Assembly (NCBI RefSeq): GCF_011305995.1
Contig: NZ_CP049910.1
Coordinates: 1,984,001 to 2,048,000, forward strand
DNA: 64,000 nt
From: Diaphorobacter sp. HDW4A
Lineage (GTDB): Bacteria > Pseudomonadota > Gammaproteobacteria > Burkholderiales > Burkholderiaceae_C
Direction: 5' to 3'
A program made the translations under genes and the position numbers. Positions 34,640-43,898 of this stretch are shown here, piece after piece (the first letter of the stretch is position 1; every line of letters begins with the position of its first letter). The notes beneath the pieces were generated by a model. That model was given only the letters and a program-made list of their open reading frames with translations, made no database searches and had not been told where the DNA came from.

Positions 34640-35398
34640 TCAGCGCCGTTTGAAGACGAGATCCCACACCCCGTGCCCAAGGCGCAGCCCGCGGTTTTCG
34701 AACTTGGTGAGGGGGCGGTAGGCGGGCTGGGGTGCGTAGCCTTCGGCGCTGTTGATCAGGAGTGGGTCGGCGGTCAGCACATTGAGAATTTGCTCGGCAT
34801 AGGGCTCCCAGTCGGTCGCGCAGTGGAGGTAGCCGCCGGGCTTGAGACGGGCGGCGAGCTTGGCCACGAGCGGCGACTGGATCAGGCGGCGCTTGTTGTG
34901 GCGCTTTTTGTGCCAGGGATCGGGAAAGAAGATGTGCACGCCATCAAGTGAGCCTTCGGGCAGCATGTTGTCGATGACTTCGACGGCGTCGTGCTGCAGG
35001 ATGCGGATGTTTTCGATATGGCCTTCGCCCACGCGCTTGAGCAGTGCACCGACGCCGGGAGCGTGGACCTCGCAGCACAGGAAATTGTCTTCAGGGCGTA
35101 CTTGCGCGATGTGCGCGGTGGCATCGCCCATGCCGAAACCGATTTCAAGCACTAGCGGGGCCGTGCGGCCAAATACAGCGGTGGCGTCGAGCGGGGCGGG
35201 GGCGTAGTCGAGCACGAAGCGCGGGCCCAGTGTTTCAAGTGCCTTGGCCTGGCCGGTGGTCACGCGGCCGGCGCGCAGCACATAGCTTTTGATGGCCTTA
35301 GGATGTTCCACACCAGCGGGGGCCGCAGTCGTGCCTTGCTGAGGCGATGCAGCGTCTGATGTCGCGTCCGATGCAATAGGGGAAGTAATTGTTGTCAC
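34640..35398 (-). CDS. trmB: tRNA (guanine-N7-)-methyltransferase
   Basis: A 252-residue SAM-dependent enzyme that methylates G46 of tRNAs. Clear motifs are [16 protein letters not shown] (SAM), [38 protein letters not shown] and the C-terminal [21 protein letters not shown]. It has a low-complexity Ser/Thr/Ala N-terminal extension of about 35 residues and a GTG start, with no better start in frame. It lies 19 nt after gluQ in the same direction, so two tRNA-modification genes are linked. Confidence 0.95.
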   Translation of the reverse strand: MTTITSPIASDATSDAASPQQGTTAAPAGVEHPKAIKSYVLRAGRVTTGQAKALETLGPRFVLDYAPAPLDATAVFGRTAPLVLEIGFGMGDATAHIAQVRPEDNFLCCEVHAPGVGALLKRVGEGHIENIRILQHDAVEVIDNMLPEGSLDGVHIFFPDPWHKKRHNKRRLIQSPLVAKLAARLKPGGYLHCATDWEPYAEQILNVLTADPLLINSAEGYAPQPAYRPLTKFENRGLRLGHGVWDLVFKRR

Positions 35399-35417
35399 GG
35401 GGATGGATTGTAATTTC

Positions 35418-36389
35418 TTAATTTAGTCGATAGGGCCAAGCGTTCACCCAAAAAGCGAGCGCTTCTGCGATCGTGCCTTGCCGTTGAGCGGTATTCACAG
35501 GCAGGCCGAGAGCTGCGGCTGCATTGCACAACGCGAGCAGCGGCCTGGCGCTGTCGATGGCCGGTGCTCCGTGCTGTTTGGACAGCTTCTCACCGTCTGC
35601 TGCACGCACCAGCGGGGTGTGCAGATAGCAGGGGCTGTTGAATCCCAAAGTGGCTTGCAGCATGATCTGGCGGGCCGTATTGTCGGTCAAATCCTCACCT
35701 CGAACGACGTGGGTGATGCCTTGGTCGGCATCGTCTGCTACCACCGCCATCTGATAGGCCCAAATGCCATCGGCACGCAGCAGGACAAAGTCGCCAACGG
35801 TGCTTGAAACGTCTTGAAACATGGGCCCCAGTCTACGGTCTTGCCAGTGCACGCCTTCGCTCGAAAGGGTGATTGAGGTTTTATTGCGTGACTCGGGGGC
35901 TGACGATTGTTGACGTCTTGCGGCGTTAAAACGCCACGAACGCGCTAATCGTCCGTGAAGCCCGCTTCGGCAGGTGCCGGGGTACACCTGCTCGGTGTGA
36001 CGTGCATGCGTGTGTCCCTGCACTTCCAGTGCCTGTGCGATGTCGCGCCGGGTGCAGGCGCAAGGGTAGGCATGCTGCTCGACCAGCAGCTGATCGAGCA
36101 GGGCCTGATAGCGCGCGGTGCGTTGGGTCTGGCGGACCGGAGGTTCATCGGCATGCAAGTGGCATGCGGCGAGCTGCGAAAGAATGGCGGCCGAGGCGGC
36201 CTCGGAGCAGCGCGGCTGGTCCACATCCTCGATGCGCACCAGCCAGCGGCCACCTGCGGCACGGGCGTCCAACCAACTGGCGAGCGCCGCGACCAGCGAG
36301 CCCGCGTGCAGCGGGCCGGTGGGCGAGGGCGCAAATCGCCCCCTGTACTTCTCCGCCCACTTCCTGTCTGCAAATACTTCTTCCGTCAT
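35418..36389 (-). CDS. gluQ: Glutamyl-Q tRNA(Asp) synthetase
   Basis: A 323-residue paralogue of the catalytic half of glutamyl-tRNA synthetase, without the anticodon-binding part. It attaches glutamate to the queuosine base of tRNA-Asp. The family start [28 protein letters not shown], the CACTRRDI zinc-site segment and the KLSKQHG loop (KMSKS-type) are visible. It precedes trmB in the same direction with 28 nt between coding ends, so the two are probably co-transcribed. Confidence 0.95.
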   Translation of the reverse strand: MTEEVFADRKWAEKYRGRFAPSPTGPLHAGSLVAALASWLDARAAGGRWLVRIEDVDQPRCSEAASAAILSQLAACHLHADEPPVRQTQRTARYQALLDQLLVEQHAYPCACTRRDIAQALEVQGHTHARHTEQVYPGTCRSGLHGRLARSWRFNAARRQQSSAPESRNKTSITLSSEGVHWQDRRLGPMFQDVSSTVGDFVLLRADGIWAYQMAVVADDADQGITHVVRGEDLTDNTARQIMLQATLGFNSPCYLHTPLVRAADGEKLSKQHGAPAIDSARPLLALCNAAAALGLPVNTAQRQGTIAEALAFWVNAWPYRLN

Positions 36390-36461
36390 CGGTCGCCTAT
36401 TACTGAGGGAGCCTCTGCACGCGTTGATCTGATTTGTGCAGAGTGTCCTTCAGCGGCTATT

Positions 36462-37586
36462 TTACGAAAAAGCTTTGTTCGAATGAGTGACATCGATGGC
36501 GGCGAGCGCCAATTCGAGTCCGGAGACGAACGCGTCCTCGAGTCGGTGGCCCAAACACCAGTCCCCGCACAGTCCGAGCTGGGCGTCGTCATCCCAGAGC
36601 GCCGACTGACCGAGCGGCATCATGGTGCGTGCGTGTTTCCAGCGGCGGATGTCAATTTGGCTGGGCGTGGCGCGAATGCCGGTCACTTCCGAGAACGCAC
36701 GCAAAAGCTTGGCCTGTACGCGCGATGGTTCGTCGTTCAGATGTTCCTGTGACCACTGCGGACTGGCCTGCACCGTCCAGCGCTCGACTTGCGAGCGGCC
36801 AGGCTTGGAGGATTCGCGCGCCAGCCACGCGATGCGGTGGTGCGTGCTGCGCGCCGCGTTCCACTGTGGGCCCAGCGTCGTGAGCCCTGGGCGCACGGCT
36901 TGCGGAAAACCGAGCATCAGGGTCCAGCAAGGTGCGGTTTCGACCTTGTTGAGTTGTTCTTCCCAGAGGGTCTGGTGCTCGCCCTGAATGGCTTGGGCGA
37001 CGGGCGCAGGCACGGCCAACAACACCGTGTCGAAACCGGCATGCACGCTGTTGCCGCCGTCAGGCAACTGCGCGCGCAGCTGCCATTGTTCGGGAGAGAC
37101 CACATCTCGCTCGATGGCGGAGATGATGGTGTTGGTTACCAGACGGCCCTTGTCGGCGAGCGGCTGTGCCCAGGTCTTGACGAGCGCATCCATGGCCGGT
37201 GTGGCCACCCAGTGGCGCTCGCCCGGTGGCGGTGCGGCGGCGACCACGCGGCCAGCCTCGTCGAGCACGCGTACGGTGTTCACACTCCAAGCGCGGCACA
37301 GGCCTGGCACGGTATCGAGCGCTTTCTGAAAACGCGCGTCGCGCACGGTGAAGTACTGCGCGCCCACGTCATAAGTGCCGCACACCGAATGCACGACCGA
37401 GGTGCGACCGGAGGCTTCTGGCTGCTTCTCGAACACTGTCACGTCATGGCCCGCTTGCATCAGCGTGCGTGCGCAGGTGATGCCCGCCATGCCCGCGCCG
37501 ATCACGGCGATTCGCTTGGGCTTGGAGCGGATGCCTCCGTAGGGGCGGTGTTCGGGCTCGGAATTCCTGGAAGAAGTGTCTAGCAT
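36462..37586 (-). CDS. FAD-dependent oxidoreductase (renalase/amine-oxidase-like)
   Basis: A 374-residue FAD protein. The dinucleotide-binding motif IAVIGAGMAGITCARTLMQAG begins near residue 27 and is followed by VFEKQPEASGRTSV. The C-terminal FAD contact is LCGDWCLGHRLEDAFVSGLELA. The pattern matches renalase-like or amine-oxidase-like proteins common in Burkholderiales. The first 22 residues look unconserved, so an internal start is possible. The substrate is unknown. Confidence 0.85.
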   Translation of the reverse strand: MLDTSSRNSEPEHRPYGGIRSKPKRIAVIGAGMAGITCARTLMQAGHDVTVFEKQPEASGRTSVVHSVCGTYDVGAQYFTVRDARFQKALDTVPGLCRAWSVNTVRVLDEAGRVVAAAPPPGERHWVATPAMDALVKTWAQPLADKGRLVTNTIISAIERDVVSPEQWQLRAQLPDGGNSVHAGFDTVLLAVPAPVAQAIQGEHQTLWEEQLNKVETAPCWTLMLGFPQAVRPGLTTLGPQWNAARSTHHRIAWLARESSKPGRSQVERWTVQASPQWSQEHLNDEPSRVQAKLLRAFSEVTGIRATPSQIDIRRWKHARTMMPLGQSALWDDDAQLGLCGDWCLGHRLEDAFVSGLELALAAIDVTHSNKAFS

Positions 37587-37745
37587 GACGGACCCAGTCT
37601 AAAAAAGTGAATGCAGCCCAAAGGAGTCATCGGGAGTCCACAGGAATCATCACGGCAGTGCGCCTGAAAATCCCGACTGTGTCTTCCTTCGCGATGCGGC
37701 TTTGACACTCTACACGGCTTATGGCTCCAATTGGCCGGGACTGCC

Positions 37746-38690
37746 TCAGAAGTGATGGTGGTTTTCCAGTAAAGAGCGTTGCGTGGCCTCGCTCTTGAGC
37801 TGGGCGAGCCACCATTGCAGCGCCTGGCCAGGCGCTTTTTGCATGCTGCGGCCCCAGACGTAGCTCAGTCGCACCATGCGCTGCGGGCGCTGTACGGACT
37901 TGACCACCAGATGCCCCGCATTGACATACGAGCGCACCATTGGCTCGGGCAGAAACCCCGCACCCATGCCGCGCAGCTGGGCCTGGATCTTGGCGCTCAT
38001 CGAGTCCACCGTCATCACGTCCTGACCGGGGAGAATGCCCATCGTCACGTTGGAGCGGCTGGCCGAATCGGCCACGGCGATCACCCGGTGCTCGCGCAAG
38101 GTGGCATCGCTCAGGGGTTCGGGCAAGTTGGCGAGAGGGTGGTGCGGCGCGACCACGAACACGAATTTGAGCGAACCAAGCGGCGCGCTCTGCAGACCGG
38201 CGACGCTCGGCGTGTCGATGGCCACGCCGATGGCGATGTCGGCGCGACCAGAGGTCAGGCATTCGAGGGTGCCGCTCAGAATGCCGTCGGTGAACTTGAG
38301 CCGTGTAGGCGGCGTCGGCTTGATGTCGTAGAACGCCTGCGCCAGCTCCAGCATCGTGGGTGTGGAGAGGATCTGGTCCACACTCAGCGTGAGCTGAGGC
38401 TCCCATCCTGTTGCTACGCGTCGCACATGGTTGGCCACCGAATCCACATCCTCGAGCAGGCGTGCGCCCTCGCGCAGCAACTCGGCCCCGGCCTCGGTCG
38501 GGTGGGCTTGGCGCGAGCTGCGGTCGAACAGCAGCACGTCGAGCGCATCCTCGATCTGGCGCACGCGGTAGGTGAGCGCGCTAGGCACCAGTTGCAACTC
38601 GCGCGCGGCGGCCGCAAAACTGCCGGTGTCGGCAATCAACTGCAGCATGGTGAGATTCTCTGGGGTCAGTACATCGCGTGCGTTTTGCAT
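37746..38690 (-). CDS. LysR family transcriptional regulator
   Basis: A 314-residue LysR protein: helix-turn-helix at about residues 12-55 (LTMLQLIADTGSFAAAARELQ, then SALTYRVRQIEDALDVLLFDR) and a ligand-binding domain after residue 90. It is divergent from a pirin gene with 129 bp between starts, a frequent arrangement in which the regulator controls the pirin gene. The effector is unknown. Confidence 0.9.
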   Translation of the reverse strand: MQNARDVLTPENLTMLQLIADTGSFAAAARELQLVPSALTYRVRQIEDALDVLLFDRSSRQAHPTEAGAELLREGARLLEDVDSVANHVRRVATGWEPQLTLSVDQILSTPTMLELAQAFYDIKPTPPTRLKFTDGILSGTLECLTSGRADIAIGVAIDTPSVAGLQSAPLGSLKFVFVVAPHHPLANLPEPLSDATLREHRVIAVADSASRSNVTMGILPGQDVMTVDSMSAKIQAQLRGMGAGFLPEPMVRSYVNAGHLVVKSVQRPQRMVRLSYVWGRSMQKAPGQALQWWLAQLKSEATQRSLLENHHHF

Positions 38691-38819
38691 GGTGATGCCA
38701 CTTTACTTCAATTCTTTTGAATGATGCCTTCAAGCCGCTTGAGACACGCGGCAGCATACCCCTACTACAGTACATCCATCGGGTTCGACGAAACCCGCAA
38801 CCCACACGAAGGAGCTTTT

Positions 38820-39521
38820 ATGTTGACCATTCGCCATTCTGATGACCGCGGCCTTGCTGACCATGGCTGGCTCAAGTCGCGTCACAGCTTTTCGTTTGCA
38901 GATTACTACGACCCACGCCACATGGGCTGGGGCAATCTCCGCGTGATCAACGAAGACCGCATCGCCCCCGGCACCGGCTTCGGCACCCACGGTCACCGCG
39001 ACATGGAAATTATCAGCTACGTGCTCTCGGGCAACCTTGCGCACAAGGACAGCATGGGCAACGTCAAGGGTATCCCGCCCGGAGACGTGCAGCGCATGAG
39101 CGCAGGCAGCGGCGTGCGCCACAGCGAGTTCAATCATGCCGAGGGCGAAACCACGCACTTTCTGCAGATCTGGATCGAGCCGAACGAAACCGGCGTGCCT
39201 CCCAGCTACGAACAGATCACCGTGCCCGACGACCAGAAGCAGGGTCGCCTGCGCCTGGTGGCCGCGCCCAGTGGCGACGAAGGTGTCGTGAATATCCACG
39301 CCGATGCCCGTCTGTATGCAGGTCTGCTTAACGGCGCTGAGCATGCCGAGCTGAAGATCGACCCGGCCCGCAAGGCCTATGTGCACCTGATCAAGGGTGA
39401 GCTCAAGGTCAACGGAGAGCCGCTTAAGACGGGCGATGCCGCGCTGATCAAGGACGAGGCCGACATCAAGCTCACCGATGGCAAGGATGCTGAGGTTCTG
39501 GTGTTCGATCTGCAGGCTTGA
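38820..39521 (+). CDS. Pirin family protein
   Basis: A 233-residue bicupin of the pirin/YhaK-YhhW type. The N-terminal cupin metal site is visible as FGTHGHRDMEIISYVLSG, followed by GSGVRHSEFNHAEGETTHFLQIW (His and Glu ligands). The C-terminal cupin ends VLVFDLQA. AAGGAGC precedes the ATG. Some relatives have quercetinase activity in vitro; the true role is often redox sensing or unknown. It is divergently paired with a LysR gene. Confidence 0.9.
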   Translation: MLTIRHSDDRGLADHGWLKSRHSFSFADYYDPRHMGWGNLRVINEDRIAPGTGFGTHGHRDMEIISYVLSGNLAHKDSMGNVKGIPPGDVQRMSAGSGVRHSEFNHAEGETTHFLQIWIEPNETGVPPSYEQITVPDDQKQGRLRLVAAPSGDEGVVNIHADARLYAGLLNGAEHAELKIDPARKAYVHLIKGELKVNGEPLKTGDAALIKDEADIKLTDGKDAEVLVFDLQA

Positions 39522-39551
39522 TCTGCAGTTGAGTGGCTGTGGGCGGGGCGG

Positions 39552-40292
39552 TTAGCCCCGTTCACGCTGCCACTGTCCCTGCATCAGCCGCTCGTGCGGC
39601 ACGAAGCGGGCCTTGTAGTTCATCTTGGGGCTTTGCTCGATCCAGTAGCCGAGGTACACATAGGGTAGGCCCAGCGAGCGGGCTTGCTGGATCTGCCATT
39701 GCACGTTGTAGGTGCCGTAGCTGGTCTTGTCCTCGGGCTCGTAGAAGGTGTAGACAGCGGAGATGCCATCGTCGAGCACGTCGAGAATCGACACCATCTT
39801 GAGCACGCCGGGCGTACCGTCCTCATTCGTTTCGCGAAACTCCACCAAGCGTGAATTGACGCGGCTTTGCAGCAGGAACTGGGTGTACTGGTCGATGCTG
39901 TCATGGTCCATGCCGCCGCCCGAGTGGCGCTCGTTTTGGTAGCGTAGATAGAGTTGGTAATGTTCCGGCAGATAGCAAAGGCGCAGCACGCGGGCCTGCA
40001 GGTGGGCGTGCTGTGTCCAGGCGCGGCGCTGGCTGCGATCTGGCTTGAATTCATTGACCAGCACGCGCAGCGGCACGCAGGCCTGACAACCGTCGCAATA
40101 GGGGCGGTAGGTGAACATGCCGCTGCGCCGGAACCCGCGAGCGACGAGGTCGGAATAGACGTTGTTGTGAATCAGATGGCTGGGCGTGGCGACCTGGGAA
40201 CGTGCCAGCCGACCCGGCAGATAGCTGCAGGTGTAGGGGGCGGTTGCGTAGAACTGCAGTGACTGCAGTGGCAGGTCGTTGAGCTGGGTCAC
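39552..40292 (-). CDS. bpt: Aspartate/glutamate leucyltransferase
   Basis: A protein of about 246 residues of the Bpt type, which transfers leucine from Leu-tRNA to proteins with N-terminal Asp or Glu, marking them for ClpS-ClpAP. The Cys-rich segment [14 protein letters not shown] and the core [20 protein letters not shown] are diagnostic. The GTG at 40292 gives the family N-terminus [20 protein letters not shown] and overlaps the aat stop by 4 bp. An ATG 18 codons upstream would overlap aat by 58 bp. Confidence 0.92.
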   Translation of the reverse strand: MTQLNDLPLQSLQFYATAPYTCSYLPGRLARSQVATPSHLIHNNVYSDLVARGFRRSGMFTYRPYCDGCQACVPLRVLVNEFKPDRSQRRAWTQHAHLQARVLRLCYLPEHYQLYLRYQNERHSGGGMDHDSIDQYTQFLLQSRVNSRLVEFRETNEDGTPGVLKMVSILDVLDDGISAVYTFYEPEDKTSYGTYNVQWQIQQARSLGLPYVYLGYWIEQSPKMNYKARFVPHERLMQGQWQRERG

Positions 40293-41041
40293 ACGAGGGA
40301 TGGCGAAGACAACAATGAATCCCAGTATACGGGCTTGAAAGTCCAATCGAGCTCATCGTCTGCACGGGCTTCGTGAACCTTGGTCAGAAAAGCTGCACGG
40401 GAGACTTCGCGCCCGCCCAATGAGGCGAGATGGGCCGTGTTCTGCTGGCAATCGATCATCTCGACTCCCTGCGTTCGGCACAGGCCCACAAGTGCGCCCA
40501 GTGCTACCTTGGAGGCATTTGTGGCGCGCGCGAACATCGATTCTCCGAATACGGCGCGGCCGATGGCGATGCAGTACAGCCCGCCCACAAGCTTGCCGTC
40601 CACCCACGTCTCGATGCTGTGGGCCGTGCCTGCCTCATGCAGTTTCTCGTAGGCTTCGATCATCGCGGGCACAATCCAGGTGCCGTTCTGGCCGGTGCGA
40701 GGTGAGGAGGAGCAGGCGTTGATGACGGCGCTGAAGTCGCTGTCAATGCGCACTTCGCACGAGGGCAGGGTGCGAAAGCGTTTGATCGTCTTGCGCAGCG
40801 AACTATGCAACTTGAATTCTTGCGGAAACAGCACCATGCGCGGATCGGGGCTCCACCACAGAATGGGCTGGCCCTGACTGAACCACGGGAAGATGCCATT
40901 GGCGTACGCCGCCTTCAAGCGCCAGACATCGAGGCTGGCCCCGGCTGCGAGCAGTCCAGGCGCGGGGGAGTCATGGCCCCAGCTGTTGGCGACGGGAGGA
41001 AAGGGTTCTTCGGGATCAAGCCAGGTCAGCGATGGAGTCAT
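40289..41041 (-). CDS. aat: Leucyl/phenylalanyl-tRNA--protein transferase
   Basis: A protein of about 250 residues that adds Leu or Phe to N-terminal Lys or Arg of proteins, forming N-degrons. Family segments are [62 protein letters not shown] and [20 protein letters not shown]. The start [16 protein letters not shown] matches the family; 17 further codons upstream are unlikely to be translated. Its stop overlaps the bpt start (GTGA), so the two N-degron enzymes are translationally coupled. Confidence 0.92.
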   Translation of the reverse strand: MTPSLTWLDPEEPFPPVANSWGHDSPAPGLLAAGASLDVWRLKAAYANGIFPWFSQGQPILWWSPDPRMVLFPQEFKLHSSLRKTIKRFRTLPSCEVRIDSDFSAVINACSSSPRTGQNGTWIVPAMIEAYEKLHEAGTAHSIETWVDGKLVGGLYCIAIGRAVFGESMFARATNASKVALGALVGLCRTQGVEMIDCQQNTAHLASLGGREVSRAAFLTKVHEARADDELDWTFKPVYWDSLLSSPSLV

Positions 41042-41096
41042 GGAGGAATGCAACACGGTATCGAGGGCTATCGTATGGCATTGTGGGCCCAAAGAC

Positions 41097-41133
41097 AGAC
41101 CGCCCGCTGAATTTCTCCAGCGGGCGGTCTTTA
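41097..41133. terminator. Strong hairpin terminator downstream of yggL
   Basis: A 13-bp perfect stem (41097-41109 with 41118-41130) around an 8-nt loop. T-rich bases follow on the plus strand, and GTCTGTCTTT on the minus strand. It ends the yggL transcript before aat. Confidence 0.8.
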
Positions 41134-41152
41134 TGCGTGCCGAACGTGGTGA

Positions 41153-41491
41153 TCAGCCTTGAACGTACCAGGCGTCCTTCAGTTCGCTCACCTGTACCGA
41201 CGCGCCCTTGATCTTTTCCTTGAGCCATTGTTCGACGGCCTTGCGGTCTTCCTCGGTGGCGGAGCCGCGTGGGTATGCGGTCACAAAGCCTTCGTTCAGC
41301 CAGCCGCCCAGCATCAGGCTACGGGGAACGACGACCTCGGTGAGGAACTGGTCCATCAGTGCTTCTTGCGCGTCGGGAGACAGCTTTTCCTTGAACTCGA
41401 TAACGTATTCGAAACCCAGTTCCTGAAACTCGCCGATGTGCATTTTCTTGCGTTGACGTTGGCTGCGTTGCTTGTTTGGTGGCAAAGACAT
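41153..41491 (-). CDS. yggL: YggL family 50S ribosome-associated protein
   Basis: A 112-residue basic-to-acidic small protein of the DUF469/YggL family. The N-terminal QRQRKKMHIGEFQELGFEY is diagnostic, and the rest aligns over the family length (WLKEKIKGASVQVSELKDAWY). YggL binds the 50S subunit in E. coli. It stands alone between two spacers, and a strong terminator follows. Confidence 0.9.
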   Translation of the reverse strand: MSLPPNKQRSQRQRKKMHIGEFQELGFEYVIEFKEKLSPDAQEALMDQFLTEVVVPRSLMLGGWLNEGFVTAYPRGSATEEDRKAVEQWLKEKIKGASVQVSELKDAWYVQG

Positions 41492-41550
41492 GGTGTGCGC
41501 CGCGCCATTGTGTGAACGGCGCGGTGTTTTATGGATGAAAGAGCGCCACT

Positions 41551-42021
41551 TTATTGCAAATGCAAAGGCGCAGCCTTGAAGTCGGGTGCCTTGTCGGCCA
41601 CGACATTGAGTTGGACACCGAACTCCAGCCAGGCCTTGCAGGCGGCAATCACCAGATTGAAGCCCTCCGTCTGGTCAAGCGCCTGTTGGTATTGCTCTTG
41701 CTGAGTGCCTTCGAATCCCGAGGCGGTGATGGTCAAGAAAGTGGTGCCGTTGGAGCGCTCCTCGAAATCCCATTGCGCCCGCGCGGGCCATTCGATGACG
41801 AGGCGCCGATGGGTGTCCAGCGTGATGACCCGCACCTTGGCGCTCACGCCGTAGTGGTCCCAGAACCACGTCACCGTGGCGCCTTGATTGAGCGCGCCGC
41901 TGGCCCGGTTGAACCAGAATTTCGTGGTGATGTTCGGGTCGACAAAGGCGTTGAACACCTCGGCCACGGGCCGACGGATCAGCATCGTGACCTTGACGAT
42001 GGGCGGCGCGGCTTTGGTCAT
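41551..42021 (-). CDS. AHSA1/SRPBCC domain protein
   Basis: A 156-residue START-like (SRPBCC) protein: IRRPVAEVFNAFVDPNITTKFWFNRASG at the N-terminus and the C-terminal helix TEGFNLVIAACKAWLEFGVQLN. The fold makes a hydrophobic cavity, and relatives are activators or lipid binders. The function is not known. It lies 6 nt after the phasin-like gene, in the same direction, so the two are probably co-transcribed. Confidence 0.88.
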   Translation of the reverse strand: MTKAAPPIVKVTMLIRRPVAEVFNAFVDPNITTKFWFNRASGALNQGATVTWFWDHYGVSAKVRVITLDTHRRLVIEWPARAQWDFEERSNGTTFLTITASGFEGTQQEQYQQALDQTEGFNLVIAACKAWLEFGVQLNVVADKAPDFKAAPLHLQ

Positions 42022-42027
42022 GCGTGC

Positions 42028-42411
42028 TCAGAGCAGCTTGGTGCGGGCCAGTCGTTTGGAATTCTGCACCGCCTTGCGATGGATCGGTGCAACGGATTTG
42101 GCGCTGATCCGCTCCAGCGTCTGCGGCATGCGCGAAAGTTGCCCTGACAACGCAGTCGGGCCGCGCATCCACGACCAGAAGAGCGACTGTTGCATCTTGC
42201 CCATCTCCATGCACAGGGTCCACCACGATTGTGCAAAGGCTACCTGCTTCTCGGCCACCATGCCGGTGAACTCTTTGTGGTCACGTTTTGAAAGTTGGGT
42301 CGGCGAGGACAGCGCCATGCGTGTGACGCGATGGGCGATGACCTGCGGCGCGGCTACGCTCAATTCCGCCAATTGACGGCCGGTGGATCGGGTTCTGGAG
42401 GGGCGGGACAT
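42028..42411 (-). CDS. Phasin-like PHA granule-associated protein
   Basis: A protein of about 127 residues, basic and helical. The segment AAPQVIAHRVTRMALSSPTQLSKRDHKEFTGMVAEKQVAFAQSWW resembles polyhydroxyalkanoate granule phasins, which coat storage granules. The start at 42411 follows AAGGAG with about 9-nt spacing; open frame extends 43 codons further but has no ribosome site. No PHA synthesis genes lie in the window, so the role rests on similarity alone. Confidence 0.65.
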   Translation of the reverse strand: MSRPSRTRSTGRQLAELSVAAPQVIAHRVTRMALSSPTQLSKRDHKEFTGMVAEKQVAFAQSWWTLCMEMGKMQQSLFWSWMRGPTALSGQLSRMPQTLERISAKSVAPIHRKAVQNSKRLARTKLL

Positions 42412-42567
42412 GGGGGAAAACTCCTTGCGAGTCAAGACGGAGGTCAGGATCACGATTGGGAAAGGCAATCCATTCTGACGAATCCATATGGTGTGCGCCA
42501 GTGGGTTTCCTGTAGGAGGAGGGGACGAATTTATTTGCAACCTCGGCGTTGTCGGGGCTGGAGATGC

Positions 42568-43194
42568 TCACCCAGCCGTCACATCGATGTGATAAGTCCC
42601 CCAGGGGCACAGCGCAAAGCGCTCCTTGAGCGACTTGCTTGCCATATCCGGGAAACGGTCGGCTTCATAGACTGACCACAGAGGCCCGATGCCGCCGAGC
42701 GCGAGTGGCTGGTTGTCGAGGTGAGTGGCGATGACGAAGCGGCGGTTCGTGATTTCAGTGGCGGAAATGGCCACGCCATAACCGTCAATGGCACGCACCA
42801 GAAAGGAGAGGTTTGTGGCCCACCGTACACCTGCGGCCTTCATCACGTCACTGAACAATGGGCCTTTGAGCGCGTGCTTCTTCGCGTCGTATTCGAGCGT
42901 GGGCTCAATGGTAACGGCCGGCAGGGCGGTGATCGCGGCGAAGTCAAATGCGTGTGCTTTGCTGAAGCGCACCTGGTGCTTGTTCATGAGTTGATCGAGC
43001 TGCGGATCGAAAGCCGCGCGGTTGCCTGCGCCGATGAGGCCGCTCACGGTCAGCAGCACGGGACCTTTGGCAGCCTTGGGTGCATGCTGGGCCTGTGCGC
43101 CGAGGGTGCTCGCCCCAAGGCCGAGTGCAGCACTGCGAGCGGCGAGTTTCATGAAACTGCGTTTGGGGTGATTGTTCACGGTGTTCTCTCTCAT
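42568..43194 (-). CDS. Molybdopterin-oxidoreductase-fold exported protein
   Basis: A 208-residue protein with a twin-arginine-like start (HPKRSFMKLAARSAALGLGAS, KR instead of RR) and cleavage near AQA. The mature part resembles a single sulfite-oxidase-type molybdopterin-binding domain, with VLLTVSGLIGAG, KGPLFSDVMKAAGV and GPLWSVYEADRFP. Such short forms are often too small to be full enzymes. The ATG overlaps the stop of the methyltransferase gene by 4 bp, so the two are coupled. Open frame 100 codons further upstream is a shadow of the methyltransferase gene. Confidence 0.75.
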   Translation of the reverse strand: MRENTVNNHPKRSFMKLAARSAALGLGASTLGAQAQHAPKAAKGPVLLTVSGLIGAGNRAAFDPQLDQLMNKHQVRFSKAHAFDFAAITALPAVTIEPTLEYDAKKHALKGPLFSDVMKAAGVRWATNLSFLVRAIDGYGVAISATEITNRRFVIATHLDNQPLALGGIGPLWSVYEADRFPDMASKSLKERFALCPWGTYHIDVTAG

Positions 43195-43847
43195 GAAATG
43201 CGATAGCTCAGTGCCCAGAAATAGGGCCATTCGCGGACTTCGATCTCGCTTGCATGCGGGGCCGCTGCTTCGCGCAACTGGCGTTCGGTGGGGAAGTTCT
43301 TGAGCACCCGGTGCGCGCTGCCATCCTTGAGCAGGCGTGTTTGATAGGTGTTGCCGTCCGTGTCGCGGTCCGAAATCGGAGTGCTGCTGCCTTCGACATA
43401 ACGGTTGTCGATCAGCACTACGCGCGCTCCGGGTTTGAGTGCCTTGTGCAGGCCGCGCAGAAACACTTGTTGGCGCGTGATTGGCACATGCGACCACCAG
43501 AAGCCCGCAAAGGCGGCGTCGAAGTGATCATTGCAAGTGGGCAGTTGGTAGGCATCACCGACGGTGAATTGCACCTGTGCGAGTGGCACGCGGGCGCGTG
43601 CGATTTCCAGTGTTTCGATGGCGGCGTCGATGGCCAGAACCTGCGAGCAGTGTGGGGCGTAGAACTGGGTCCAGTAGCCAGTGCCGCAGGCGATTTCGAG
43701 GACAGATCCCGAGCCAATCTGCCGGGGAAGCCAAGCCTCCATGGCGCGCAGATCGTCTTGTCGCTCGGGTTTCAGGTAGATGGTGTCGTATTCCCGCGCG
43801 CGGGCGGCGTAATATTCCGGCAGGGATTCAGGCAGGGCGTCTTGCAT
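43191..43847 (-). CDS. Class I SAM-dependent methyltransferase
   Basis: A 218-residue methyltransferase. The SAM-binding motif is SVLEIACGTGYWTQFYAP (about residues 48-65), followed by VLAIDAAIETLEIAR and the post-motif DAAFAGFWWSHVP. The substrate cannot be read from the sequence. It is the first gene of a two-gene unit with the molybdopterin-fold protein. Confidence 0.88.
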   Translation of the reverse strand: MQDALPESLPEYYAARAREYDTIYLKPERQDDLRAMEAWLPRQIGSGSVLEIACGTGYWTQFYAPHCSQVLAIDAAIETLEIARARVPLAQVQFTVGDAYQLPTCNDHFDAAFAGFWWSHVPITRQQVFLRGLHKALKPGARVVLIDNRYVEGSSTPISDRDTDGNTYQTRLLKDGSAHRVLKNFPTERQLREAAAPHASEIEVREWPYFWALSYRIS

Positions 43848-43898
43848 GAGCCGCGATTGTGCGACCCATGCAAGACCTTGGCAATGTAAAAAAGGCGA

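Noticed and set aside
42568..43497. A longer start for the molybdopterin-fold protein
   Set aside because: The extra 101 codons overlap the methyltransferase gene in another frame. The ATG at 43194 with 4-bp overlap and a Tat-like signal is far better.
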